From Planctomycetaceae bacterium (GTDB lineage: Bacteria > Planctomycetota > SZUA-567): 45,392 nucleotides of DNA. The position numbers and the translations under genes were made by a program. Positions 23,375-32,686 of this stretch are shown one piece after another. The DNA lies in NCBI GenBank assembly GCA_021203245.1, contig JAJQBO010000095.1, positions 1 to 45,392 of the forward strand. Direction: 5' to 3'. Under the pieces are notes generated by a model. The model was not told the DNA's origin and did no database searches. It worked only from the letters and a program-made list of their open reading frames with translations. The stretch's first letter is position 1. Every line of letters starts with the position of its first letter.

Positions 23375-24046
23375 ATGGCGAAGCTTGTCACAACCACCCA
23401 GCTTTCGGAACTGCTCAGCGTCTCGCGCACGACGCTGTCGAAAGGGATCAAAGAGGGGTGGTTGACGGTTGCGGCGCGCGATTCACGGGGCCGGCCCTTA
23501 TTCAATCCGGCGGTGGCAGGTAAGGAATACTCGGCGCGGGGTGATCACGGCGCGATAAAGAGTCGACACCGCGAGGGGAAAAGCCATGGCGGCCGGCCGA
23601 CGAAAAATCCGCAAGCAGCTTCACCAACAGCGGTGACGGCAATTTCGTTGGAAACGATGGACCCAGGGTCGGGTACGGACTTCTCGGACTTTTCCGAGCT
23701 GCTTCGGTCGGTCCAGGATATTGATCATCCGGCACAGCGCATCCTTTTCATGGAGGCGGTGAAAAAGGCCTGGGATGCCCGGAACTCGATGCTTCGGGCC
23801 ATGCGGGAGGATGGGACGCTTGTTCCCATCCAGAAGGTGAAGACCGACGGCGCGGAGCTCGGCACGGTTCTTATTAGTTCCCTGCAGGCGTTGCCGGACC
23901 GGCTCGCTGACAGGCTGGCGGCCATGAACAACGCACGCGCCATACACGAGCTGATCATGGACGAGATAAACCTCGTCATCAGGGAGATCCGCAAGCGGTG
24001 CGGGTCGCCCGACATTGACGAAGGTGCGGAGATAGCACAGGCATGA
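23375..24046 (+). CDS. Terminase small subunit, Nu1-type
   Basis: 223 residues. Residues about 4-40 (LVTTTQLSELLSVSRTTLSKGIKEGWL) are the winged helix-turn-helix of Nu1-like small terminases that recognises the packaging site. RPLFNPAVAGKEYSARGD follows the same family. The C-terminal helices (residues about 110-215) should bind the large subunit. No clear ribosome site precedes ATG 23375. It overlaps the large subunit gene by 4 bases. Confidence 0.82.
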   Translation: MAKLVTTTQLSELLSVSRTTLSKGIKEGWLTVAARDSRGRPLFNPAVAGKEYSARGDHGAIKSRHREGKSHGGRPTKNPQAASPTAVTAISLETMDPGSGTDFSDFSELLRSVQDIDHPAQRILFMEAVKKAWDARNSMLRAMREDGTLVPIQKVKTDGAELGTVLISSLQALPDRLADRLAAMNNARAIHELIMDEINLVIREIRKRCGSPDIDEGAEIAQA

Positions 24047-25950
24047 TTTCGCCATACCTTGACGGCTTTTTCGAAACGTTCCGCCCGCGTCCAAAGATGG
24101 ATGTTTCGGAATGGACTCAGCGCTACCGCATCCTGCCGAAGGATGGCTCGTCCGCACCTGGGCCATGGAGAAACGACCGGACTCCGTACCTGGTTGAAAT
24201 CATGGACGCTCTGTCGGTGTCCAGCGAGGCCACCGAGGTGATCTTCGCCAAAGGATCACAAATCGGTGCCACCGAGGCGGCGCTGAATTGGATCCTATAC
24301 CTCATCGACTATGTCGGGGGCCCGATTCTGGCGTTGCAGCCGACCGATGACAACGCCTCGGAATGGTCGAAGCAACGTATCGCGCCGAGCCTGGAATTGT
24401 GCGAGAAGATTCGTAGTAAGTTACGGCCGGCCAAAAGCCGGGACTCCGATAACACGATTCTCGAAAAAGGGTTTCTCGGAGGTCGGTTATTTCTCTCTGG
24501 TGTGAATTCATCAAACGCACTTGCCAGTAAGCCCATCGGCAACATCTACGGCGACGAAATCGACAGGTGGCCCGGTAATGTCGGCGACAACGGTGACCCG
24601 GTGGAGCAGGTCAAACGGCGCATGGCGACCTACAAGCGTGGGAAGCGCTTTTTCACATCCTCCCCCGTGCTCATGTCGGACTCGCGCATCTGGCCGAAGT
24701 ATATGGATAGCGATCAGCGGGTCTACGGGGTGCCGTGTCCCCACTGCGGTCACTATCAGGAAATCACGTTCGACAAGCTTGTGTTCGACCGAGCGAATCC
24801 CGATGACGTGTACATGGCCTGCGAAGGATGTGCCGGGCAGATCGAGGAATATCACAAAACCGAAATGCTGGACCGAGGCAAGTGGCGCGCGAAAAACCCG
24901 GGTCACTGGCGGGTCGGCTTCCACTTGTCTGCGCTGTACAGCCCGCTTGGCTGGCTGTCGTGGGCCGAGGTGGTCCGCACCTACATCGAGGCCGAGGGCG
25001 ACATCGTCAAGATGCAGGTGTTTGTCAACACCATCCTTGGCTTGCCATGGGAAGAAGACAGCGAGTCGATTGCCGAAGATTACCTGAAGCGACGCGCCGA
25101 GACTTACAACGCGCAAGTACCGATGGGCGTTCTTCGATTGACCATGGCCGTCGACGTCCAAACCAATCGTCTTGAATGCGAAATCGTGGGATGGGGCGAA
25201 GGCGAGGAATCGTGGGGCATTCAATATGTCGTCCTCCGTGGCGACCCGACCGAACTCATGTCCGGCGACCCAAGCAACCCATCCGTGTGGGAACAGCTTG
25301 ACGATCTTCGCCGTACTGTCTTTCAGCACGAAGACGGCGGCACCATCAAGATTTCCTGCACCTTGGTGGACTCCGGCGGCAACTGCACCGATACGGTTTA
25401 CCAGTACACCAAGCCGCGTTGGCGGGAAAGGGTTTACAGCATCAAGGGAAGCGGCCTTCACAACAAACCCTTGTTGAACCGCGCGACGCGCGGCGGGAAG
25501 GACGGGGCCATTCTCTTTGCGCTGGGGGTGAACATGGGCAAGGACCTCGTGTTTTCCCGAATCAAAACGGATGCGCCCGGCCCGGGGTATTGCCACTTTC
25601 CAAACGGTGAGAACCGTGGCTATGACGGCCATTACTATGCCGGCCTCATCAGTGAGCGGCGTAAATCAAAAATCAAAGGTGGGAAGAGGGTTATGGTGTG
25701 GGAAAAGCCGGACAAGGCGCACAACGAACCCTTCGACCTCCGTGTCTATAACACTGCGGCGATCCGTCTCACCAATCCGAATTGGGAACAGCTACGCCAC
25801 AATCGTAAGGCAGCTGGCGGGAGAGTGTCGGGCGTGGTGGCGCCGCCGACGGCCTCGCCCGCAGCGCGAACACGGGCGGCATCGGTAGTCGTCGACAACT
25901 CCGCGTCGGTTTCTCGTGTCACCGACGGCGTGCAGCTCATCCAGGTGTAG
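24043..25950 (+). CDS. Terminase large subunit, GpA-type
   Basis: 635 residues. Packaging ATPase-nuclease. The Walker A-like motif is GSQIGATEA (about 71-79), with Ala at the usual Lys place, a variation met in some GpA members but worth noting. Walker B is NIYGDEIDRW (D171 E172), coupling motif RFFTSSPVL, then a zinc ribbon CPHC...CEGC (about 230-265). The nuclease domain begins near LTMAVDVQTNRLECEIVGW with the catalytic Asp. The length matches GpA proteins (about 600-650). The start overlaps the small subunit stop. Confidence 0.92.
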   Translation: MISPYLDGFFETFRPRPKMDVSEWTQRYRILPKDGSSAPGPWRNDRTPYLVEIMDALSVSSEATEVIFAKGSQIGATEAALNWILYLIDYVGGPILALQPTDDNASEWSKQRIAPSLELCEKIRSKLRPAKSRDSDNTILEKGFLGGRLFLSGVNSSNALASKPIGNIYGDEIDRWPGNVGDNGDPVEQVKRRMATYKRGKRFFTSSPVLMSDSRIWPKYMDSDQRVYGVPCPHCGHYQEITFDKLVFDRANPDDVYMACEGCAGQIEEYHKTEMLDRGKWRAKNPGHWRVGFHLSALYSPLGWLSWAEVVRTYIEAEGDIVKMQVFVNTILGLPWEEDSESIAEDYLKRRAETYNAQVPMGVLRLTMAVDVQTNRLECEIVGWGEGEESWGIQYVVLRGDPTELMSGDPSNPSVWEQLDDLRRTVFQHEDGGTIKISCTLVDSGGNCTDTVYQYTKPRWRERVYSIKGSGLHNKPLLNRATRGGKDGAILFALGVNMGKDLVFSRIKTDAPGPGYCHFPNGENRGYDGHYYAGLISERRKSKIKGGKRVMVWEKPDKAHNEPFDLRVYNTAAIRLTNPNWEQLRHNRKAAGGRVSGVVAPPTASPAARTRAASVVVDNSASVSRVTDGVQLIQV

Positions 25951-25958
25951 GGGTTCCC

Positions 25959-26192
25959 ATGGCGAACAGGCGGCAAGAGCTAATAGATGAAGCGCGGGAA
26001 ATGGTCGGACTCTACACCAAAGCCGAAAAGGCGGTGTTGCTCAACCAGTCCTACACCATCGCCGGTCAAAGCCTGACCCGCGCCGACCTCGACAAAATAC
26101 GTCTCGGTCGCCGCGAATGGGAAACCCGGCTCAATACCTATATCGGCCAGGGTGAAATGGTCATCCGCCGCGTCCTCCCGATGGATTATTGA
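25959..26192 (+). CDS. Head-tail joining protein gpW-like
   Basis: 77 residues. The sequence RREWETRLNTYIGQG at the C-terminus and YTIAGQSLTRADLDKIRLGR in the middle follow lambda gpW, which closes the portal after packaging. ATG 25959, 8 bases after the terminase stop. Confidence 0.8.
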   Translation: MANRRQELIDEAREMVGLYTKAEKAVLLNQSYTIAGQSLTRADLDKIRLGRREWETRLNTYIGQGEMVIRRVLPMDY

Positions 26193-26193
26193 T

Positions 26194-27837
26194 ATGGGCC
26201 TTATTGGCAAAACATTCTCATCGCTTCTCCCGGGATGGGCCGCGCGCCGCGCCGTCGCCAAGGTCAGGCTGATGCAAGCCGAGATGGCGATGAACGTTCA
26301 TAGTTCCATGGCCGCGCGATTTGGTAGCGGCCTCCCTGGCGGCGGGTCGGCGTACAATGCTGCCTCAAATAAAAACAGTATGGCTGGCTGGCCCACTTCA
26401 TCCGGCTCGGCGGACGCCGACCTGTTGGAAGAGCTGCCGGTTATCAGGGACCGTTCCCAATCACTCTACAACAACAGCGCGGTGGCGCGAGGCGTCATCA
26501 AGCGTAAGGTGTCCGGTGCTATCGGTTCCGGCTTGGTGATGCGGTCTACCATCGACCGCGTTCTCCTCGGCCTGGACGAGGAACAGGCGCGGGAATGGTC
26601 GGATGCGGCAGAACGTGAGTTTCGTCTGTGGGCCGACTCTCGGGAATGCGATTTTGCCCGGCAACTGGCATTCAACGAAATACAGCAGTTGGCCTTCACC
26701 AGCCAGAAGGTACGGGGCGACTGCTTTATCATCATGACCTGGGTACCTCGCGCCGGCGTTCCCTATGATCTCCGCCTGCAGCTCGTCGAAGCCGACCGGG
26801 TCAATAATCCGAATAACCAGCCGGACAGCAAGGAAATCGCCGGCGGGATCAAGCGTGACGAGAATGGCGTTCCTGTCGCCATCTTCGTTCAGAAGGATCA
26901 CCCAGGCAACAATTATGTCAATGTGGTGCCGGAATGGCAGGAGGTTCCCATCTTCGGTCCGAAGACCGGCCGCCGGCAGATCCTCCACCTGATGGAATTT
27001 GAGCGCATCGACCAGAGCCGCGGCGAGCCGTCGTTGGCACCTGTCATCGAAACGCTGAAGCAGTTGACGCGGTTTTCCGAGGCGGAGCTGTCGGCGGCGG
27101 TCATCAATGCGCTGTTGACGGTGTTTATCAAACGGCCGCCGGAAAGTGATGGCGCGCTTAACGGGATGCAAGTCGTTTATGACGAGGCGGACAAAAAGCA
27201 GTGGGAAAACCGCCTCCTCCAGCTTGGTGCCGGCTCTTGGGTAGAAGGTCGCCCGGGTGAGGACCTGCAGATCATCACAGCCAACCGGCCGAGCGCGCAA
27301 TTCGATCCGTTCTTCAATTCATGCCTCAAACAGATCGGCATGGGCCTCGGCGTCCCGTATGAGGTGCTGTGCCTGGTGTTCCAGTCGAGCTATTCCGCCA
27401 GCCGGGCGGCTTTGCTGGAGTTCGGCAAGGAGATGAAGATCGTCCGCGCCTGGCTTCGGAACAACCTTTGCCAGATGGTCTATGAAGAGTTCCTGACTGA
27501 AGCGGTGGTCAAGGGCCGGCTGTATGCGCCGGGTTTCCTGGATGACCCCATCATCCGCGCCGCCTACTGCCGCGCCGAATGGATGGGCCCGAGCGTCGGG
27601 CAGATCGACCCGGTCAAGGAGGTCACCGCCTCCATTATGAAGGTCGTCGCCGGATTCTCCACCATGGGCCGCGAAACGGCGGAACTGACCGGCGCGGACT
27701 TCGAGCAGAACACGTACACCCGCGCCGAAGAATTTGCGCTCCTGAAGAAGCTGAACCTGCTGCTGGAGAGCATGTACAAGATTGCCGGCCAGACGCCGCT
27801 ATTCGACTCCGACGAGGAAACACGAGATGCCGCATAA
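26194..27837 (+). CDS. Phage portal protein, lambda family
   Basis: 547 residues. Forms the dodecameric DNA gate at one head vertex. Family features: RSQSLYNNSAVARGVIKRKVSGAIGSGL (about 75-105), EREFRLWADSRECDF, LQLVEADRVNNP, a later REPSLAPVIETLKQL-like segment and MGLGVPYEVLCLVFQSSYSASRAALLEF near 385-410. The start ATG 26194 is preferred as it just follows the gpW stop. The 3' end overlaps the protease gene. Confidence 0.92.
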   Translation: MGLIGKTFSSLLPGWAARRAVAKVRLMQAEMAMNVHSSMAARFGSGLPGGGSAYNAASNKNSMAGWPTSSGSADADLLEELPVIRDRSQSLYNNSAVARGVIKRKVSGAIGSGLVMRSTIDRVLLGLDEEQAREWSDAAEREFRLWADSRECDFARQLAFNEIQQLAFTSQKVRGDCFIIMTWVPRAGVPYDLRLQLVEADRVNNPNNQPDSKEIAGGIKRDENGVPVAIFVQKDHPGNNYVNVVPEWQEVPIFGPKTGRRQILHLMEFERIDQSRGEPSLAPVIETLKQLTRFSEAELSAAVINALLTVFIKRPPESDGALNGMQVVYDEADKKQWENRLLQLGAGSWVEGRPGEDLQIITANRPSAQFDPFFNSCLKQIGMGLGVPYEVLCLVFQSSYSASRAALLEFGKEMKIVRAWLRNNLCQMVYEEFLTEAVVKGRLYAPGFLDDPIIRAAYCRAEWMGPSVGQIDPVKEVTASIMKVVAGFSTMGRETAELTGADFEQNTYTRAEEFALLKKLNLLLESMYKIAGQTPLFDSDEETRDAA

Positions 27838-29254
27838 CCTCTGCGATAAAGTCCGGGCTGCCATCTTTGCGGAGCCGTGGGCCATTCTCCCGGAATCGTT
27901 AGACCTCATCATCGGCATCGCCGACCGGACCATCGCCGATCGCGAATTGGCGATGTCCATACGGGAAGCAAGGGGAGGGGAGCTTGAGGCCCATAAATCC
28001 CGGTGTGCCGCTGTGATTCCTATCCTCGGTCCAATTTTCCCACACGCGCAGGCCTTCAATTACGTCTCCGGCGCCACCAGTATCGACGCACTGACCCGTG
28101 ACCTAAAATGGGCGCTCGCCGATCGTGACGTTGACCACATCATCTTGAACATCGACAGCCCGGGCGGGCAGGCGAATGGTGTGCACGAGTTCGCCCGCCT
28201 CGTCCGCGCGTCGTATTCCATCAAGCCAATCACCGCCTATGCATCCGGATATTGTGCCAGTGCCGCCTACTGGATTGCCTGTGCCGCCGATTCCATCGTC
28301 GCGGACCGCACCGCCCACATCGGAAGCATCGGTGTTATTACCGCCTGGACCGACGATAGTGTTGCCCGTAAAGCCCAGGGCCTCCGGGACTATGTAATTG
28401 TCTCCTCACAGTCTCCAAAAAAGTATGCGGATCCCAAAAGTGCGGCCGGGCGGCGCGATATACAAGAAAAGCTTGATGCGATGGCCGACATTTTCATCGG
28501 CGCAGTCTCCGAGTTCCGTGGCCTCGATACCTCAGACGTTTCGGAGAACTTCGGAAAAGGCGGTGTATTCCTGGCTGATGACGCCCTGTCACGTGGAATG
28601 ATCGACCGTATCGGCGTTCTAAACGATGTCCTGGCTAGCGTGCCAACCGCGAGGCCAACCAACTCTCATATGGAAGGAACTGCCATGCTCACAGGTATGG
28701 GAACCCCCGTTATTTCGGCCCGAACCGCCAACCGTGCCAGCACCGACGAAGACGATGACGAGGATACCGCCGCCGCCGTCGACACCATCCCCGAAGACAA
28801 TGACGACGACGAGGGCGAGAACGCCGCGACCGATGTCGATGAAGAAGAAGAAGCCGAGGACGATGATGAGGAGCCGAAAACCGGTAAATCCCGCGCCAGA
28901 GCGAAAGCGAACAAGGCCATGAAGGCCAAGGCCCCCGACGTGTGGCAGGCCGCTTATTCCGCCGGCATCGCCGCCGAGCGGACACGTCTCCGGGAAATCC
29001 GCGAACTTGGCCTGATCGGGCAGAAGGCGCTGGTCGAGAAGGCGATGTTTACCACTCCCATGTCGGCCGCCGACCTCGCTGTCGCCTACACAAAGGCGGA
29101 AAGCCATGCTCGGCAGGCAATGGGCAAAGCCCGCATCGACGAGTCTGCCGCCGCGAATGTGCCTGTCGCTTCGGTAGGCGCGAGTGCGTCCAGCGCCGCC
29201 AGTGAAAAGCAGGATCTCATCAACGCAATGGCGGCCGGTATCCGCCCGGTTTAG
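27827..29254 (+). CDS. S49-family head maturation protease fused to scaffold
   Basis: 475 residues. SppA/S49 domain (residues about 60-260): HIILNIDSPGGQANG, catalytic Ser in SGYCASAAYW (about S145), HIGSIGVI, and Lys in SPKKYADP (about K198-199). Then a very acidic stretch (about 305-345) and a helical Ala-rich scaffold domain with a repeated KAKA-type tail. This is the lambda C/Nu3 arrangement: a protease with a nested scaffold. The start ATG 27827 has GAGGAA upstream and overlaps the portal gene end. Confidence 0.88.
   Translation: MPHNLCDKVRAAIFAEPWAILPESLDLIIGIADRTIADRELAMSIREARGGELEAHKSRCAAVIPILGPIFPHAQAFNYVSGATSIDALTRDLKWALADRDVDHIILNIDSPGGQANGVHEFARLVRASYSIKPITAYASGYCASAAYWIACAADSIVADRTAHIGSIGVITAWTDDSVARKAQGLRDYVIVSSQSPKKYADPKSAAGRRDIQEKLDAMADIFIGAVSEFRGLDTSDVSENFGKGGVFLADDALSRGMIDRIGVLNDVLASVPTARPTNSHMEGTAMLTGMGTPVISARTANRASTDEDDDEDTAAAVDTIPEDNDDDEGENAATDVDEEEEAEDDDEEPKTGKSRARAKANKAMKAKAPDVWQAAYSAGIAAERTRLREIRELGLIGQKALVEKAMFTTPMSAADLAVAYTKAESHARQAMGKARIDESAAANVPVASVGASASSAASEKQDLINAMAAGIRPV
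28685..29254 (+). CDS. Nested scaffold protein (internal start of the protease gene)
   Basis: ATG 28685 in the same frame as the protease gene has GGAAGGA at 28672-28678, an unusually good internal ribosome site. It would give a 189-residue protein MLTGMGTPVIS... with the acidic region and the helical scaffold part only. In lambda, Nu3 is made in the same way inside gene C. Confidence 0.6.
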   Translation: MLTGMGTPVISARTANRASTDEDDDEDTAAAVDTIPEDNDDDEGENAATDVDEEEEAEDDDEEPKTGKSRARAKANKAMKAKAPDVWQAAYSAGIAAERTRLREIRELGLIGQKALVEKAMFTTPMSAADLAVAYTKAESHARQAMGKARIDESAAANVPVASVGASASSAASEKQDLINAMAAGIRPV

Positions 29255-29296
29255 TCGCGTCACCATCATTCATCGAAGCATGTAAGAGGAGCAAAA

Positions 29297-29659
29297 ATGG
29301 GCCTGAACATTATCGGCACGATGGAGTATCAGAACATCCTCGCCGGCGATTTCCCGCGTTCGACGCTGCCTGTCACCCTGACTGCCGGCAGGAAATATGC
29401 CGCTGGCGCCGTCGTCGGAAAAGCCACCTCGGACAGTCGGTGCACCCTTGTGGACAGTTCCAAGTCCGACGGCACGGAAAACGTTTATGGTGTGCTTCTG
29501 CATGATGTGGATGCCACCGATGGCGACGCCCTCGGCGTCATCAGCTTGACCGGGGAGTTCAATCGCAACCACGTGGAGTTCGGTGGTAGCGACACCTGGG
29601 AGACGCACTTCGAAGAAGCACGGCGCCTGTGCATCTTCTTCAAGGAACCCGCCCGCTAG
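29297..29659 (+). CDS. Head decoration protein D
   Basis: 120 residues. HDPD family: AGDFPRSTLPVTLTAGRKYAAGAVVG at the start and YGVLLHDVDATDGDALGVISLTGEFNRN, the typical trimeric beta-fold of head stabilisers. The family caps the three-fold sites of the expanded head. Ribosome site GAGGAG. Confidence 0.85.
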   Translation: MGLNIIGTMEYQNILAGDFPRSTLPVTLTAGRKYAAGAVVGKATSDSRCTLVDSSKSDGTENVYGVLLHDVDATDGDALGVISLTGEFNRNHVEFGGSDTWETHFEEARRLCIFFKEPAR

Positions 29660-29710
29660 TGCCGGAAGTATAGCGGATCACCATTTTAGCAACCAATAAG
29701 GGGAATTGCC

Positions 29711-30745
29711 ATGGCTTTGGACGAGAAGTTCCTTTTCAACCCGCGGACCATGATGGCCGCCCTTCGGCAGGCCTCTATTCCGAAGCGGTTTCTTCAGCAG
29801 ACCTTTTTCGCCAATGTCGAGACCTTCGCGACGGAAGAGGTGGGCATTGATATCGAAAAGACCCAGCGGTGCATTGCCGGATTCACCGCCCCGGACAACA
29901 CCGGCAATGTCGTGGATCGCAAAGGCTATTTCACTGTCTCGACAAAGCCGTCCTATATTAAGGAGATGATGCCCACCCGCGTCGCCGACCTGCTGAAACG
30001 GCTTGCCGGCGAGACCATTTACGATGAACTCACCCCCATGGCGCGGGCCGCGAAGCTGCTCGGGAAGGACCTGGCGCAGCTCGAGGAACGCATTATCCGC
30101 CGTGAAGAGGTTATGTGTGCCGAAGCGCTCTTCACCGGCAAATTGCACATCGTCGGTCCCGGAATCAACCGCACCATCGACTTCGGTTACGAAGACGACA
30201 TCCACAAGAAAGTCCTGTCCGGCAGCTCGATGTGGGACGCAGGCGGCGATCCCCTTGAGGATGTGGAGTTGTGGCGGTCGGAAATCATCGAACGGTGCGG
30301 TATTTCTCCCACTCATGCTATCTGTGGACGGAAGGTGGTCAGGGCCATCCGCAATAATCCGAAGGTGCAGGAAAAACTCGACAACCGCCGCTTCGAAATG
30401 GGCCTCATCCAGACTAAGGACTTGGGTAACGGTGTTCGTTATATCGGCACCTTTAACGATTCCATGCTCGATCTCTACGCCTATGACGAGTGGTACGTGG
30501 ACCCGGCGGACAAGAAGTCCAAGCCCATGGTGCCGGAAGATACCATTCTCCTCGCCTCCACCGAAGCGCGCACCCGTATGAACTACGGCCTGATCCAGAA
30601 TCTGAACGGCCTCTCGGCGACGACACGTTTCCCGTGGACATGGCAGGAGCAGGACGGCCGCGCCCGCTTTGTCCAGCTTGAGAGCGCGCCCCTCCCGAAC
30701 CTTATCCAGGCTGACGCCTTCCAGGTGGCCCGGGTGGTTGCCTAG
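29711..30745 (+). CDS. Major capsid protein, E family
   Basis: 344 residues. MALDEKFLFNPRTMMAALRQ, KGYFTVSTKPSYIKEMMPTR, AAKLLGKDLAQLEERIIRREEVMCAEALFTGKL and the C-terminal DTILLASTEARTRMNYGLI belong to the Phage_cap_E family (lambda E-like HK97 fold). It builds the procapsid shell. Good ribosome site AAGGGGA. Confidence 0.92.
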   Translation: MALDEKFLFNPRTMMAALRQASIPKRFLQQTFFANVETFATEEVGIDIEKTQRCIAGFTAPDNTGNVVDRKGYFTVSTKPSYIKEMMPTRVADLLKRLAGETIYDELTPMARAAKLLGKDLAQLEERIIRREEVMCAEALFTGKLHIVGPGINRTIDFGYEDDIHKKVLSGSSMWDAGGDPLEDVELWRSEIIERCGISPTHAICGRKVVRAIRNNPKVQEKLDNRRFEMGLIQTKDLGNGVRYIGTFNDSMLDLYAYDEWYVDPADKKSKPMVPEDTILLASTEARTRMNYGLIQNLNGLSATTRFPWTWQEQDGRARFVQLESAPLPNLIQADAFQVARVVA

Positions 30746-30780
30746 CCGACGAGACGGCGACTCATAAACAGGAGAATGCC

Positions 30781-31143
30781 ATGCCCAGTGTTACCTTAAC
30801 CGCCCCGGTCACCCATGACGACGAGAAGCTGGGACCGGGGGATGTCATCCGGGACCTCAGCGACAAGGCGGCGAAACGACTGGTAGACCTTGGTGTCGCC
30901 ACCCTCGGCGAATCTGTCACGGTGGACGACGGGGAGGAATCGACCAACTCCATTCCCGAAGGGCTGTCCCCAGAGGAGGTGGCCGAAATCAATGGCATGA
31001 AAAAGGACGAATTGATCGCCGCCCTGAAAACGGCCGGCGTCGCCTGCAGCAATGCCGAGAGTAAGCCGCAACTTATCGCCAAGCTCATGAACGCGTGGGC
31101 CGCTGGCGACAGCAACGGGGACGCTGCCGGCGATGCCCAATAG
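30781..31143 (+). CDS. Head completion-associated protein with HeH/SAP-like helix pair
   Basis: 120 residues. N-terminal beta part (VTLTAPVTHDDEKLGPGDVIRDL) and a helix pair MKKDELIAALKTAGVACSNAESKPQLIAKLMNAW (about 74-106) like HeH/LEM or SAP domains. The gene position between capsid and connector genes suits a lambda FI-like role, but the sequence does not prove it. Overlaps the next gene by 11 bases. Confidence 0.6.
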   Translation: MPSVTLTAPVTHDDEKLGPGDVIRDLSDKAAKRLVDLGVATLGESVTVDDGEESTNSIPEGLSPEEVAEINGMKKDELIAALKTAGVACSNAESKPQLIAKLMNAWAAGDSNGDAAGDAQ

Positions 31144-31474
31144 TCAGCCGCCACCCGGCAGGTCGGCATTCTATGAGCAGGTGGCGCAGGATTTCACCGA
31201 CGTCTTCCTCAATGTCGAGGAATTTGGCCGCTTGGTGAAATGGAACGGCCGCGACCTGCTCATCGCCGAAGGTGCCGCGCCGACTCCGATGGAGGCGGAG
31301 GAGGCATCAGGAATCCTCTTCAAAACGAAGGTGGTTATTTGCCGCGATAAGGATCTTCCTCGGCTGCCCAAAGTGGATGAAACGGTCAATCTCAATGGTG
31401 AAAACTGGCAGGTGCTGGACCCGAAGCCGGCCTTCGGCCATTTCATCATCACCCTTGGCAGGTTGAATTCATGA
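31133..31474 (+). CDS. Head-tail joining protein
   Basis: 113 residues. ILFKTKVVICRDKDLPRLPKVDETVNLNGENWQVLDP carries the small beta-barrel pattern of the FII-like/ATP-binding sugar transporter-like head-tail connectors. Overlaps the previous gene; the stop overlaps the next ATG (ATGA). Confidence 0.7.
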   Translation: MPNSQPPPGRSAFYEQVAQDFTDVFLNVEEFGRLVKWNGRDLLIAEGAAPTPMEAEEASGILFKTKVVICRDKDLPRLPKVDETVNLNGENWQVLDPKPAFGHFIITLGRLNS

Positions 31475-32094
31475 TCGAGCTGAAGGTTTTCGGCAACACC
31501 GACCAAGCTATCGAGTTGTGCGCGCAGTTGGGGACCTTAATGGAGCCCGACATGTCGAAGGCGCTGAATCGCGCCGCCCGCGGCATCAAGACAGACTAGG
31601 TCAAGATTCTTACCAAGAAGGGCGTCAGTCGGCCGGACGTCAACGATTCGGGCATGTGGGCGTTTCAAAACGCCCGGGCCGGCTCCATGGAGGCCAAGGC
31701 CATTGTCAAAGGGCAGCGACTGGGGCTGGAAAAGTTCCACCCTGGCCCCTCGCAAAAGATGCAGGGCCACACGCATTTCAAAAACGGGGTGCTGGTCAAT
31801 CTTTTGGGTAATGCAGTCCGTTTTCGCCATGCATTTATCAATGATATATATAGCCCGGAGCTGATCGTGTGGCAACGAAAGCGCGGCGCCACGCCGAAGG
31901 TCAAAAAGTATGTGAAAAACGGCGTCGTCAAGCACATGAAGGGCCGCTTTCCCGTGTCGAAGCTTACTTTCGTGGCGGTGCCACAAATGGCGGATGATGA
32001 CGATGTGGTCGAAATTGTCGTCAAAAACGCCGAGGAACGGTATTTGAAGCAACTTGATCACTTGGTGGACCGGCTGGTAAAGGATTTTGGATGA
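31471..32094 (+). pseudogene. Minor tail protein Z-like with in-frame TAG
   Basis: 208 codons from ATG 31471, with an amber at 31597-31599. Upstream: MIELKVFGNTDQAIELCAQL through NRAARGIKTD; downstream in the same frame: VKILTKKGVSRPDVNDSG, FHPGPSQK, GVVKHMKGRFPVSKLTFVAVPQM. The pattern is the Z/HK97 gp10-like tail-terminator family, in which RAARxxKTxxVKxL is usual. So only one codon (at residue 43) is broken. Tail completion would fail unless TAG is read through. The ends overlap both neighbours as ATGA. Confidence 0.78.
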
Positions 32095-32660
32095 GTGGAC
32101 CGTCAGCGATTCTTCTTCTTTCCGACATCCGTGACGCGCTGCGGGATGCTTTTGCGGATTTTTCATTCCGTGAACCGGTAATGGATGGCAACCCGGTCGA
32201 CGCCGACGGTGCGGAGCATTACTGCACCCCGCACTTCCACCTCGGCCACCTGCCGCCGAAACGCTCTGATGAAGAACAGGGGGAGGATGTCCCGTACATT
32301 CTCGTGAAATCCTCCGGCGGGCAGTGGAATGGCGAAGCACAACCACGATACCTCCGTGATGTGGACATTGTTTTCGCCGTTTATGTCCCAGGGGAAGACC
32401 CGGAGGCCGGCCTCCATGACCTGGAGAATATGGCCGAGCGAATTGTGGGCGTCCTGACGTCTCGTCTGTACTGGCAGGACGACTATTTCGAGCTTGCTTC
32501 ACCAGTCACCTATTCACAGGGCGTTGGCAAAACCGACACCCCATACACTTCCGGCCTACAGGCTCATGGGAACTACTATCAGGGCGCGATTTCGGTCCAG
32601 TTCAGGGCGATGGCCCTACCCAAAGTCATGCACGACGGCATTATCGACGCCAAACGCTGA
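32091..32660 (+). CDS. Tail completion or neck protein, unknown family
   Basis: 189 residues. The start overlaps the previous stop. IRDALRDAFADFSF near the N-terminus and LENMAERIVGVLTSRLYWQDDYFELASPVTYSQG with GNYYQGAISVQFR suggest a tail terminator/completion fold (compare lambda U or similar). Position right before the sheath supports that. Not recognised by name. Confidence 0.55.
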   Translation: MSGPSAILLLSDIRDALRDAFADFSFREPVMDGNPVDADGAEHYCTPHFHLGHLPPKRSDEEQGEDVPYILVKSSGGQWNGEAQPRYLRDVDIVFAVYVPGEDPEAGLHDLENMAERIVGVLTSRLYWQDDYFELASPVTYSQGVGKTDTPYTSGLQAHGNYYQGAISVQFRAMALPKVMHDGIIDAKR

Positions 32661-32686
32661 TTACAGCATTTTTTGGAGGAGTATTC

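Noticed and set aside
24511-25632. Long open frame on the minus strand opposite the terminase gene
   Set aside because: It mirrors a GC-rich, highly biased gene; no ribosome site or sensible protein features. Similar antisense frames at 26461-27300, 33723-34928 and 37066-38154 were rejected for the same reason.
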